A stretch of 43,539 nucleotides of DNA, taken from assembly GCF_000820045.1 (NCBI RefSeq), contig NZ_CDBJ01000020.1:10339-53877 (forward strand), written 5' to 3'. The position numbers were made by a program, and so were the translations under genes. Positions 25,763 to 33,995 of this stretch are shown piece by piece. The stretch comes from Aeromonas rivuli (GTDB taxonomy: Bacteria > Pseudomonadota > Gammaproteobacteria > Enterobacterales > Aeromonadaceae). The notes beneath the pieces were generated by a model. That model searched no databases. It saw only the letters and a program-made list of their open reading frames with translations, and was not told the DNA's origin. Positions within the stretch are counted from its first letter, which is position 1. Every line of letters begins with the position of its first letter.

Positions 25763-28552
25763 ATGTTAGAATCAATTCGGTTTATCCAAAGGTTAGAAGA
25801 TGATCTTCGTGAGAATGTTGAACATAGTAACATTCAAGATTTTTATATTGAGTTACGCGTCAATCAAACCATTGAAGTATATGTTGTTAGCGACATTATT
25901 TACGAAAAATCTGATTTGTATTTGAAATCTATTTTCGCTGATGAGCTAGAAAATGAAAATATAGATATTGTTTTTTTAAGCTCTGCAAAAGCTAATAGTG
26001 ATGATTATGAACATCTATTTAAAGGTGATAAAACATCATATGGCTTGAGGCGTTCTTTAGGTGCATTGCTGAGCATGAAAAAGAGCAATGATGATAATGG
26101 CAATGTAGTTACATTTTTTAGCTATAAAGGTGGGGTCGGTCGCACAACTTCGCTAGCACTTACAGCCACATATCTAGCGAGAAAAGGTAAAAATGTTTTT
26201 GTACTAGATTGTGATTTTGAAGCTCCAGGGTTAATAAACTTCTTTAATAGCTCACAATCCGATAACTGTAAGAGCGGTTTGGTTGAGTATTTGAATGACC
26301 GTGTTTTTTTGCAACAATGTGATATTGAAAATTATGTCTATGAAATAGAGAAAAGCTACTCTGGTAGTGGAAGTATAAATCTCATGCCTGCTGGTAATAT
26401 CTTGCACAGTCATGAGGATTTAATTTCTTACTTGGAAGGGCTTGCCAAGATAGATATACAAGGTGAGCGCCTGGTAAAAATATTAAGTGATGTAATTAGT
26501 GACATAAATTCTAAATATCACCCTGATGTGATATTGGTTGATTCTAGAACAGGGTTTAATAACGCTTTTGGTGCATTATCTCAAATTTCCAAAACGGTAG
26601 TAGTTCTTGCTGGTGATGACATACAGAATCAGCCAGGGATAGAGTATGTAACGCGAACCTTGAATGAAATGAACATAAATGCATGTTTTGTTCTTTCCAT
26701 TTTGAGTGGTAACTTTAGTAAAAGATACAATAATTTTGTAAGTCAAATTCAAGGTCTTTCATCATTTGATGCTGAAGTATTTTATTTTGATCGTCAGAAC
26801 ACTCTAGAGTTTATAGGGACACCTTTAGAAGATAAAGATGATGTAGATGATTTTATTAACGGTGAGAATGGTTCTGGTCAATATCAAAAGTTTTTTAATT
26901 ATATTTATGAAGTTACAACCTCGCCCGGCATTTTAAAACATGAGATTGAGTTAAAAGAAATAGAAAAAGAAGAGGGTGAAAGTAACGTCTCATTTTTGAA
27001 TTCTACAGCTGTAGATGATTCAACATCAAATGTGAGTGAGAGTATAGATGTAGATGAGCGTGAATTGTGTATTTCTATACAAGATAAGGTTCTGAATGAT
27101 GTAAAAGGCAGGTTGCCTAATTTATATGCTGAGAACATTGAGTATTCTGATGAATATATAAATAAATATTTCTATTTTCGTCCGTGCATGGAAGATTTAT
27201 TCATTCCTGAAAAGAGTATTCTGCTGGGTGATAAGGGAACAGGAAAAACAGCTTTTTATAAAGCACTTCAGATAGATAGCTTTTTCCAAATGTTGACATC
27301 AAAGGCACAAAAGCAACATTTAGATTATCATGTACTAAACGTTACAGATTTTGATAATGATAACTTTGAGTTTTTAGGATTTGATCGGTATATCAAAGAT
27401 GAGTTGTTCATTAAAAAGTTCTGGATGTTCTTTATCTGGAATGCGATTCGATCTAGAAAAGAATATAGTGGGGAGCATAATAATCTATTAATTGATTTAA
27501 AAATAAGTTCTCATGAGCAAAGTAAAATCATAGCTTTAATTAATGATGATGATTTGTATGAGAAAATTGTTAGCGATCTAAATGAAGTTAACAAGGATCT
27601 AAAAAGTAAAGATAAAAGGTTAATAGTCACTTTTGACCAGTTAGATAACATTGTCAAACCATTCTTATGGAATGATGTTATATCTCCATTGGTTAAGATC
27701 GCAATGAGATTTCCATATGACTATATCCATCCCAAGTTATTTTTACGTAGGGATCTTTATGAGCGCCTAGGTAATTTGACGAATAAAAACTCTTTTAGTG
27801 CAAGAGTAATAGACCTTGAGTGGTCTCAAAATGAGATATTTTCATATTTTTTGAAAATTGTATTTAGCTATTCAAAAGAAAATTTCTTTAAGTTTCTTGA
27901 CTCCTCTTTGCCAAGCCCTGCGCTAATCTCTCAGATTAGGAAAAAATTAAAAACAAAAAATATCGAACACAATCAAATACCATTAGATAAACATCTAATC
28001 CAACCTGTTATTAATGCTTTTTTTGGTGCCCCAAAACCGAAGAAGAATGGTCGACTCAGCACTGCATATGAAGACTTGTATCGCAACATTCAAAGTGCAG
28101 ATAAGACCGTTAATTTGCGTCCTTTTATTGACTTAATAACCAATGCAATTGAAGAGCAGGAAGAACAAGATGCTGAAAAGCAATATAGAGGGAAGTCTAT
28201 AATTGGATTGGCATATTGTACAAGTAAACAAGTGCGAAAGAATGCTGTTGTTAAATATCTGGAAGACCTATGGAATGAACAGGGTAACGAGTTCGTTAAA
28301 TATTTTTGTTTGGATTTGGCAAATAATAAAATCAGTGAGCAATATAAAAAGAATGTATTAAATGAGAGTAATTTTGATAGGCTGTTAGAGGAGGTAAAGT
28401 CAAATCACATTGATGACTTGAGTATCCAAAATGGAACGCTAGAAGATTTTAAGCAAATCCTTATAGCCAACAAAATAATAACGCCATACATGGTCGGAAG
28501 TAAAACGAGGTATGGTTTCGCCTATTTGTATACTAACTATCTTGGTCTGTGA
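25763..28552 (+). CDS. Double-ATPase protein: MinD/ParA-like KGGVGR domain fused to a second P-loop ATPase
   Basis: A 929-residue cytosolic protein. Residues 1-115 form an uncharacterised alpha/beta region. Residues about 116-385 are a MinD/ParA-like ATPase with deviant Walker A KGGVGRTT (122-129), the DCDFEAPG segment (149-156), and Walker B-like DVILVDSRTG (255-264). An acidic linker rich in Glu, Ser and Asp follows (about 388-435). Residues about 455-800 are a second P-loop ATPase with Walker A GDKGTGKT (489-496), Walker B RLIVTFDQLD (619-628) and an LFLRRDLYERL segment, resembling Sll1717-type or KAP/STAND-like ATPases. The C-terminal 130 residues are helical and end in a winged-helix-like segment. 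The ATG at 25763 (AAGGG 6 nt before) is preferred over TTG 25757. A sensor or switch for the HEPN partner is inferred. Confidence 0.82.
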   Translation: MLESIRFIQRLEDDLRENVEHSNIQDFYIELRVNQTIEVYVVSDIIYEKSDLYLKSIFADELENENIDIVFLSSAKANSDDYEHLFKGDKTSYGLRRSLGALLSMKKSNDDNGNVVTFFSYKGGVGRTTSLALTATYLARKGKNVFVLDCDFEAPGLINFFNSSQSDNCKSGLVEYLNDRVFLQQCDIENYVYEIEKSYSGSGSINLMPAGNILHSHEDLISYLEGLAKIDIQGERLVKILSDVISDINSKYHPDVILVDSRTGFNNAFGALSQISKTVVVLAGDDIQNQPGIEYVTRTLNEMNINACFVLSILSGNFSKRYNNFVSQIQGLSSFDAEVFYFDRQNTLEFIGTPLEDKDDVDDFINGENGSGQYQKFFNYIYEVTTSPGILKHEIELKEIEKEEGESNVSFLNSTAVDDSTSNVSESIDVDERELCISIQDKVLNDVKGRLPNLYAENIEYSDEYINKYFYFRPCMEDLFIPEKSILLGDKGTGKTAFYKALQIDSFFQMLTSKAQKQHLDYHVLNVTDFDNDNFEFLGFDRYIKDELFIKKFWMFFIWNAIRSRKEYSGEHNNLLIDLKISSHEQSKIIALINDDDLYEKIVSDLNEVNKDLKSKDKRLIVTFDQLDNIVKPFLWNDVISPLVKIAMRFPYDYIHPKLFLRRDLYERLGNLTNKNSFSARVIDLEWSQNEIFSYFLKIVFSYSKENFFKFLDSSLPSPALISQIRKKLKTKNIEHNQIPLDKHLIQPVINAFFGAPKPKKNGRLSTAYEDLYRNIQSADKTVNLRPFIDLITNAIEEQEEQDAEKQYRGKSIIGLAYCTSKQVRKNAVVKYLEDLWNEQGNEFVKYFCLDLANNKISEQYKKNVLNESNFDRLLEEVKSNHIDDLSIQNGTLEDFKQILIANKIITPYMVGSKTRYGFAYLYTNYLGL

Positions 28553-28577
28553 TCTCTGCTTTTATTATTTAAATGGA

Positions 28578-28610
28578 AAGAAAGGGAGACTCTAGTGGTC
28601 TCCCTTTCTT
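28578..28610. terminator. Bidirectional terminator between the island and trpA
   Basis: A 13-bp perfect stem (AAGAAAGGGAGAC/GTCTCCCTTTCTT) with a 7-nt loop lies between the convergent double-ATPase gene (25 nt after its stop) and trpA (28 nt after its stop). T-rich sequence on both sides allows termination in both directions. Confidence 0.85.
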
Positions 28611-28638
28611 ATTACATATATACAGATACATCCTGTGC

Positions 28639-29445
28639 TTATCGATTGGTCGCCGCCTTCATCCCTTCCACAAACTCCTTCAGACGAGTGAGCATATGTT
28701 CCGGGTTCTTGTGGTGGGTCTCGATGATCTTGACCACGGCCGAACCCGAGATGGCACCGGCGGCGCCGGCCTTGATGGCTTCACGTACCTGGGCCGGTTC
28801 GCTGATGCCAAAGCCGAGCAGGGCGGGGGGAGCATTGAACTCGCGCAAGGTGTTGATCAGGCCATCCACCGGCATGCCGGCCTTGGTCTCGGCGCCGGTC
28901 ACGCCGGCGCGGCTCACCAGGTAGGTGTAACCACTGCCAAGCTCGGCCACGGCTTTCAGGGTCTCGGTGTCGCCGTTGGGCGGGGCGATAAAGATGCTGT
29001 CGATACCGAACTTGTCGGCCGCCGCCTTGTAGGGGGCGCACATCTGCACCGGCACGTCGGCCACCAGCACCGAGTCCACCCCTGCCTGCTGGCACTTCTC
29101 GTAGAAGCCATCGATATGGCGCACATAAACGAGATTCGCGTAGACCAGCAGGCCAATGGGCAGCTCCGGGTACTTGGCGCGGATGCGGCCGAGCAGGCCG
29201 AAGCAGTCGTCCGGGGTGGTGTGGCTGGCAAAGGCCCGCAGGGCCGCCCCCTGAATGGTGGGGCCGTCCGCCACCGGATCGGAGAAGGGAATGCCGAGTT
29301 CGAGGGCATCGGCGCCCCCTTCGACCAGGGCATCGACGATGGCCAGGGAGAGTTCGGGGGTGGGGTCACCCAGCATCACGAACGGCACGAAGGCGCCCTG
29401 ATTGACGGCATCCAGACGGGAGAAGAGTTGTGCGTAGCGATTCAT
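28639..29445 (-). CDS. trpA: Tryptophan synthase alpha subunit
   Basis: Cleaves indole-3-glycerol phosphate to indole and glyceraldehyde 3-phosphate; indole is passed to TrpB. The 268-residue TIM barrel shows the catalytic Glu and Asp in [19 protein letters not shown], the loop [20 protein letters not shown], and the phosphate-binding IAPPNGD and GFGISEP segments. Its start overlaps the trpB stop by 4 nt (ATGA). Last gene of the trp operon. Confidence 0.98.
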   Translation of the reverse strand: MNRYAQLFSRLDAVNQGAFVPFVMLGDPTPELSLAIVDALVEGGADALELGIPFSDPVADGPTIQGAALRAFASHTTPDDCFGLLGRIRAKYPELPIGLLVYANLVYVRHIDGFYEKCQQAGVDSVLVADVPVQMCAPYKAAADKFGIDSIFIAPPNGDTETLKAVAELGSGYTYLVSRAGVTGAETKAGMPVDGLINTLREFNAPPALLGFGISEPAQVREAIKAGAAGAISGSAVVKIIETHHKNPEHMLTRLKEFVEGMKAATNR

Positions 29446-30635
29446 GACAGGGTTCCTTCTTTCTCGAAAATGTCGGCAACGGTGAAGATGTCCTTGTCGC
29501 CACGGCCGGAGAGGTTGACGATCAGCACCTGCTCTTTTTCAGGTTCGCTGCGAGCCATCTTGAGGGCGTGGGCCAGGGCGTGGGAGGACTCCAGCGCAGG
29601 GATTATCCCCTCGGATTTGGCCAGCTCCTGGAAGGCGTCGAGCGCCTCCTTGTCGGTGATGGAGACATACTCGGCGCGGCCGATGGCGGCCAGGTGGGCG
29701 TGCTGGGGGCCGACGGAGGGGAAGTCGAGCCCCGCCGAGACGGAGTAGGACTCCTGGATCTGGCCCTGGTTGTCCTGCATCAGGTAGGAGTGCATGCCAA
29801 AGAAGACCCCCTTGCTGCCGTGCCCCAGCGGTGCACCGTGCTCGCCGCTCTCTATGCCGTGACCACCGGGTTCGACCCCGATAAGGCGCACTTCCTTGTT
29901 GTCAATGAAGTCAGCAAACATGCCGATGGCGTTGGATCCGCCGCCGACGCAGGCGATCACGGCGTCGGGCAAGCGCTCTTCTTTTTCGAAGCACTGGGCC
30001 TTGGCCTCCTCGCCGATCATCTTCTGGAACTCCCGCACGATTGTGGGGAAGGGGTGAGGGCCGGCGGCGGTGCCGAGCAGGTAGTGGGCGCTGTCGTAAT
30101 TGGCAGCCCAGTCACGCAGCGCCTCGTTGCAGGCATCTTTGAGGGTGCTGGAGCCGGAGTGCACAGGAATGACGGTGGCCCCCATCAACTTCATGCGAAA
30201 CACGTTGGGCTTCTGGCGCTCGCAATCCTTGGCACCCATGTAGACCCGGCACTTGAGGCCGAGCAGGGCACAGGCCAGGGCAGTGGCGACCCCGTGCTGA
30301 CCGGCGCCGGTCTCGGCGATGATCTCGCTCTTGCCCATGCGCTTGGCGAGCAGGGCCTGACCCAGCACCTGGTTGGTCTTGTGGGCGCCGCCGTGCAGCA
30401 GATCTTCACGCTTGAGGTAAAGCCGGGTCTTGGTGCCCTTGGTCAGATTGCGGGTCAGGGTGAGGGGGGTCGGGCGACCGGCATACTCGGTGAGCAGCTC
30501 CCCAAACTCGGCCACGAAGGCCGGGTCATCCTTGGCATCGACGAAGGCCTTCTCCAGCTGGAGCAGGGCGGGGATCAGGATCTGGGGCACATACATGCCA
30601 CCAAATTCACCAAAAAACGGATTGAGCAGGGTCAT
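29442..30635 (-). CDS. trpB: Tryptophan synthase beta subunit
   Basis: PLP enzyme joining indole and serine to form tryptophan. The 397-residue protein has the PLP-lysine motif [20 protein letters not shown], the [13 protein letters not shown] loop and the phosphate cradle [12 protein letters not shown]. The start ATG has AAAGGAAG 6 nt upstream. A truncated copy of its own first codons lies 81 nt upstream, in the unusually long gap after trpCF. Confidence 0.98.
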   Translation of the reverse strand: MTLLNPFFGEFGGMYVPQILIPALLQLEKAFVDAKDDPAFVAEFGELLTEYAGRPTPLTLTRNLTKGTKTRLYLKREDLLHGGAHKTNQVLGQALLAKRMGKSEIIAETGAGQHGVATALACALLGLKCRVYMGAKDCERQKPNVFRMKLMGATVIPVHSGSSTLKDACNEALRDWAANYDSAHYLLGTAAGPHPFPTIVREFQKMIGEEAKAQCFEKEERLPDAVIACVGGGSNAIGMFADFIDNKEVRLIGVEPGGHGIESGEHGAPLGHGSKGVFFGMHSYLMQDNQGQIQESYSVSAGLDFPSVGPQHAHLAAIGRAEYVSITDKEALDAFQELAKSEGIIPALESSHALAHALKMARSEPEKEQVLIVNLSGRGDKDIFTVADIFEKEGTLS

Positions 30636-30716
30636 GGTTATCTTCCTTTACATTCTGCAATTGAGATCAGGTATGAGCCTTGGCGGGCTGAGGCGTATGG
30701 CTGGGGCACATACATG

Positions 30717-30758
30717 TCATCGACGAAATTCACCGAAAAACGGGTTGAGCAGAGTCAT
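30717..30758 (-). pseudogene. Truncated diverged copy of the trpB 5' end
   Basis: The frame reads [13 protein letters not shown] then stops. The intact trpB begins [18 protein letters not shown]. The nucleotide match runs from the ATG through the eleventh codon with silent third-position changes (ACT/ACC, AAC/AAT, TTC/TTT). A 4-nt net insertion then breaks the frame, after which ATGTATGTGCCCCAG matches again before similarity ends. It keeps its own ribosome-binding site (AAGGA). The silent differences mean this is not a fresh tandem copy of the neighbouring gene. Confidence 0.82.
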
Positions 30759-30832
30759 AGATTATTCCTTGTGCTTATAGGCAAATCCAGTTCATTAATT
30801 TGGTGCATGTTCAGAGGGCGCGCAGAGCACTC

Positions 30833-32239
30833 TTACAGTTGGCGCAGGGCGCCAAAGGCTGCCGCTATTTTGTGCGCATCCTTCTGGCCCGGGGCACTCT
30901 CCACCCCGGAGTTGAAATCAAGGCCGAGGCAACCCACCTGGGCGGCCTGCAGGGCGTTGTCGGGATTGAGCCCCCCCGCCAGCATCAGCTTGGCTTTATC
31001 CAGCTTGGCCAGCATGGCCCAGTCGAACGCCTGACCGGTGCCGCCGCTCTGGCTGCCGACTTTTGTATCCAGCAGCAGGCGATCCGCCGGGAAGTCGAGG
31101 GCGGGTAGCGGCTCGCCGCTTGCCTTATCGAGAGTGACGCCGACCGCCTTCCAGATCTCGCAGTGGACGGGCAGCAGGGGGCGCAGCGCCTCGATATAGG
31201 CGGCGTCCTCCTCCCCGTGCAACTGCACGGCGACGAGCCCGAGGGCCTCGACCGTCTTGGCGATGGTTTGGGGCTGGGCATTGCGAAATACCCCCACGTA
31301 GCTAAGCGGTGCGCCAGCCATCACGGTGCGGGCGCTCGGGATATCTACATAGCGCGGGCTTTTCGCCACGAAGATAAGGCCGCCAAATACCGCACCTGCC
31401 TGATGGGCGGCGGCGGCATCTTCTGGGCGGGTGAGGCCGCACACCTTGTTCTGACCCAGGACAAGCCTTCGCACCGCCCCTTCCAGGTCGGATTCGCTCA
31501 TCAAGGAGGAGCCCACCAGGAAGCCCTTGGCATGGGCGTGCAGGTCGGCGACCTGGCTGCGATCCTGGATGCCGGATTCGCTGATGACCACGCGATCCCC
31601 TGGGATCCGCGCCGCCAGCTGGCGGGTACGATCCAGGCTCACGCTCATGTCCCGCAGGTCTCTGTTGTTGATGCCGATCACCGGCGAGCCCAGCGCGATG
31701 GCACGTTCCAGCTCCTCTTCGTTGCTCACCTCGGTCAAGACCCCGAGGCCCAGCTCCCTGGCGACGGCGAACAGGCTGCGATACCCCTCATCGGTCAGCA
31801 CCGAGAGCATCAGCAGGATGGCGTCCGCCTGATAGTGGCGGGCCAGATAGACCTGATAGGGGTCAATCATGAAGTCCTTGCAGAGCACGGGTTGCTTGAC
31901 CCTGGCCCTGACTCTGGGCAGGAAGGCGAAATCCCCCTGAAAGAATTTCTCGTCGGTCAGTACCGAGATGGCGGTGGCGTATTTGCCATAAATATCGGCG
32001 ATGGCTTCGGGGCTGAAGTCGTCGCGGATTAAGCCTTTGGAGGGAGAGGCCTTCTTGCATTCGAGAATAAAGCGAGTGCCGCCTGCCCGCAGTTCCCCCT
32101 CAAAGTCCCTATCACTTGGAGTGAGCGCGGCCTGGAAGCTTGCGAGGGGCTGGGCCAGTTTGCGGGCCGCCACCCACTCCTGCTTGGCAGCCACAATGTT
32201 GCCGAGAATGGTCTGGCTCAGGGAGGGGTGGTTAAGCAT
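30833..32239 (-). CDS. trpCF: Bifunctional indole-3-glycerol phosphate synthase / phosphoribosylanthranilate isomerase
   Basis: Fused TrpC-TrpF enzyme, about 468 residues, two TIM barrels. The N-terminal IGPS half carries ILECKKASPSKGLIR, VLTDEKFFQGDF, VLCKDFMIDPYQV, INNRDL and VVISESGI. The C-terminal PRAI half carries KVCGLTRPEDA, LIFVAKSPRYV, VQLHGEED, and LLDTKVG...GGTGQAFDW. The fusion is typical of enteric and related gamma-proteobacteria. The ATG at 32239 with AAGGA upstream fits the family start. An alternative ATG at 32287 overlaps trpD (ATGA) behind AGGAGG and would add 16 residues without family similarity. Confidence 0.97.
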   Translation of the reverse strand: MLNHPSLSQTILGNIVAAKQEWVAARKLAQPLASFQAALTPSDRDFEGELRAGGTRFILECKKASPSKGLIRDDFSPEAIADIYGKYATAISVLTDEKFFQGDFAFLPRVRARVKQPVLCKDFMIDPYQVYLARHYQADAILLMLSVLTDEGYRSLFAVARELGLGVLTEVSNEEELERAIALGSPVIGINNRDLRDMSVSLDRTRQLAARIPGDRVVISESGIQDRSQVADLHAHAKGFLVGSSLMSESDLEGAVRRLVLGQNKVCGLTRPEDAAAAHQAGAVFGGLIFVAKSPRYVDIPSARTVMAGAPLSYVGVFRNAQPQTIAKTVEALGLVAVQLHGEEDAAYIEALRPLLPVHCEIWKAVGVTLDKASGEPLPALDFPADRLLLDTKVGSQSGGTGQAFDWAMLAKLDKAKLMLAGGLNPDNALQAAQVGCLGLDFNSGVESAPGQKDAHKIAAAFGALRQL

Positions 32240-32283
32240 TTCGATATCCTTGCTGCGATGAGTTGTGTTGGGTCCCGCTGACA

Positions 32284-33297
32284 TCATGCCTCCTGATGGC
32301 TCAGGGTGGCCAGCGCCTGGGCGAGGGCGCTGGTTTCGCCGCTGGCGAGCTTGGCCAGCACCTGGGCGGCGGCACGCTTGAGGTCCGGGGCCTTGCCTGC
32401 CATCACCAGCAGCGGGGCCACGTTGGCGGCGATGGCGGCATTGTGGGCCTGGGTGCCTTTTCCTGCCAGGATGGCGGCGGTGATGGCCCGGTTCTCTTCC
32501 GGCTCGCCCCCCTGAATGGCGCTGACCGGGTAGGTATCGAGCCCGAAATCGGCTGGGGTGAGCAAGTACTCACGAATTTCGCCATCGCGGATCTCGGCGA
32601 CCTGGGTCGGGCCGTGAATGGCCACTTCGTCCAGACCCGCACCGTGCACCACCATACCGGTTTTCAATCCCAAGGCCAGCAGGGTTTCGGCAATGGGGCG
32701 CACCAGTTCGGGGGCATAGACCCCCATCAGCTGATAGGTGGGGCGGGCCGGGTTGATAAGCGGCCCCAAGACGTTAAATAGCGTCCTGGTTTTCAAGGCC
32801 TGGCGCACCGGCATGGCATGGCGTACCCCGGCGTGGTACTGGGGGGCAAACAGGAAGCAGATGCCGAGCTCGTCGAGGCAGCGGCGAGCCTGGGCCGGGC
32901 TCATGTCGAGCTTGATACCCATCTTGTCGAGCAGATCGCTCGAGCCCGATTTACTTGAGACCGAGCGGTTGCCGTGCTTGGCCACTTTCAGGCCGCAGGC
33001 GGCGGCGACCAGGGCCGAGGTGGTGGAGACATTGATGGTATTGAGGCCATCGCCGCCGGTGCCGACGATGTCGCAAAAGGGGTAATCGGGGCGCGGAAAA
33101 TCCCGGGCCTCGGCCAGCAGCGCCTCGGCGGCGCCGGCTATCTCTTCGGGGGTCTCGCCCTTGAGCTTGAGGGCAGTCAAGAGGCTTGCGAGCACTATGG
33201 GGTCCACTTCGCCGCGCACGACCTGACCGAAGGCGTCACGGGCTTCGTCGCGGGAGAGAGACTGTCCCTGATAGAGGGTGTTGAGATGATGCTGCAT
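32284..33297 (-). CDS. trpD: Anthranilate phosphoribosyltransferase
   Basis: Transfers phosphoribosyl from PRPP to anthranilate. The 337-residue protein has the PRPP-binding [15 protein letters not shown] motif, [17 protein letters not shown], and the [16 protein letters not shown] and GPLINPARP segments. It is separate from the glutaminase, unlike the fused E. coli TrpGD. The ATG at 33297 lies 10 nt past the trpG stop, with AAGGAGA between them. Confidence 0.97.
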   Translation of the reverse strand: MQHHLNTLYQGQSLSRDEARDAFGQVVRGEVDPIVLASLLTALKLKGETPEEIAGAAEALLAEARDFPRPDYPFCDIVGTGGDGLNTINVSTTSALVAAACGLKVAKHGNRSVSSKSGSSDLLDKMGIKLDMSPAQARRCLDELGICFLFAPQYHAGVRHAMPVRQALKTRTLFNVLGPLINPARPTYQLMGVYAPELVRPIAETLLALGLKTGMVVHGAGLDEVAIHGPTQVAEIRDGEIREYLLTPADFGLDTYPVSAIQGGEPEENRAITAAILAGKGTQAHNAAIAANVAPLLVMAGKAPDLKRAAAQVLAKLASGETSALAQALATLSHQEA

Positions 33298-33307
33298 GAG
33301 GGTCTCC

Positions 33308-33907
33308 TTACCGCACACTACTAACTGGACGGGTGATATGGGCGAGGGCCTGGGTGAGCAGGCGTGCCCCTTCGCACGTCAATATGGACTCGGGGTGGAA
33401 CTGGAAACCGAGCACTCGCTCATCCCCTTGCTCGATGGCCATGGGCATGCCCTGATAGTGGGCAATCACCTGCAGCTCTTCGGGCACATAGGTGGCGACC
33501 AGGGAGTGGTAGCGCGCCACCGGCAGGGGGCTTTGCAGACCGGCGAAGGCACCGTGGCCGTTGTGCTCTATCAGGGAGCGCTTGCCGTGGACAATTTCAC
33601 CGGCGGCGCCGACGGTGCCGCCATAGGCTTCGCACAGGGCCTGATGGCCGAGGCAGATGCCGAGGATGGGCACACGGCCGCGGGCCAGCTTGATGAGATC
33701 GATCAGGCAGCCCGCCTCATGGGGGGCGCCAGGGCCCGGGGAGAGCACCAGCACGGCGTCGCCACCACAGGACTCTATTTCCGCCATGATGCGGGTCGCC
33801 GGCAGGCTGTTGCGATAGATGCGCACCGGATAGCCGAGGGTGCGGAACTGATCCACCAGGTTGTAGGTGAACGAATCAAAGTTATCGAGCAGGAAGATAT
33901 TAGTCAT
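33308..33907 (-). CDS. trpG: Anthranilate synthase component II (glutamine amidotransferase)
   Basis: Supplies ammonia from glutamine to TrpE. The 199-residue class I glutaminase has the oxyanion segment [13 protein letters not shown], the nucleophile Cys in [17 protein letters not shown], and the His-Glu pair of [11 protein letters not shown]. The start ATG overlaps the end of a truncated upstream copy of the gene by 8 nt (ATGACTAA), behind AAGGAG. Confidence 0.97.
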   Translation of the reverse strand: MTNIFLLDNFDSFTYNLVDQFRTLGYPVRIYRNSLPATRIMAEIESCGGDAVLVLSPGPGAPHEAGCLIDLIKLARGRVPILGICLGHQALCEAYGGTVGAAGEIVHGKRSLIEHNGHGAFAGLQSPLPVARYHSLVATYVPEELQVIAHYQGMPMAIEQGDERVLGFQFHPESILTCEGARLLTQALAHITRPVSSVR

Positions 33908-33995
33908 GGGACTGCTCCTTCGAAGTGCGGAACTGATCGGCCGGGGCGCTGTAGGTAAAGGAGTCGAAGTTATCGAGCAGGAAAATATTAGTCAT
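33900..33995 (-). pseudogene. Truncated diverged copy of the trpG 5' end, inserted between trpE and trpG
   Basis: A 31-residue frame beginning [15 protein letters not shown], identical to TrpG for 15 residues. It continues [16 protein letters not shown], where DQFRT matches TrpG again. In the first 45 nt there are five silent third-base differences from trpG. It overlaps the trpE stop by 8 nt (ATGACTAA) and the real trpG start by the same 8 nt, so the trpE-trpG coupling junction exists twice. It ends with its own AAGGAG that serves trpG. Confidence 0.85.

Larger units (their letters stand above)
25053..28577. other. AT-rich two-gene genomic island at the 3' end of the trp operon
   Basis: G+C drops sharply by eye just after 25053 and rises again at the trp terminator near 28610. 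The island holds two genes in one operon (HEPN-like and double ATPase), an extended -10 promoter and a terminator. No integrase, transposase, tRNA or clear flanking direct repeat is visible. The 239-bp lead-in (25053-25291) holds the promoter and no other recognisable feature. Confidence 0.75.

Noticed and set aside
29568..31034. 488-codon open frame on the plus strand
   Set aside because: Antisense to trpB and the trpCF end, without recognisable domains.
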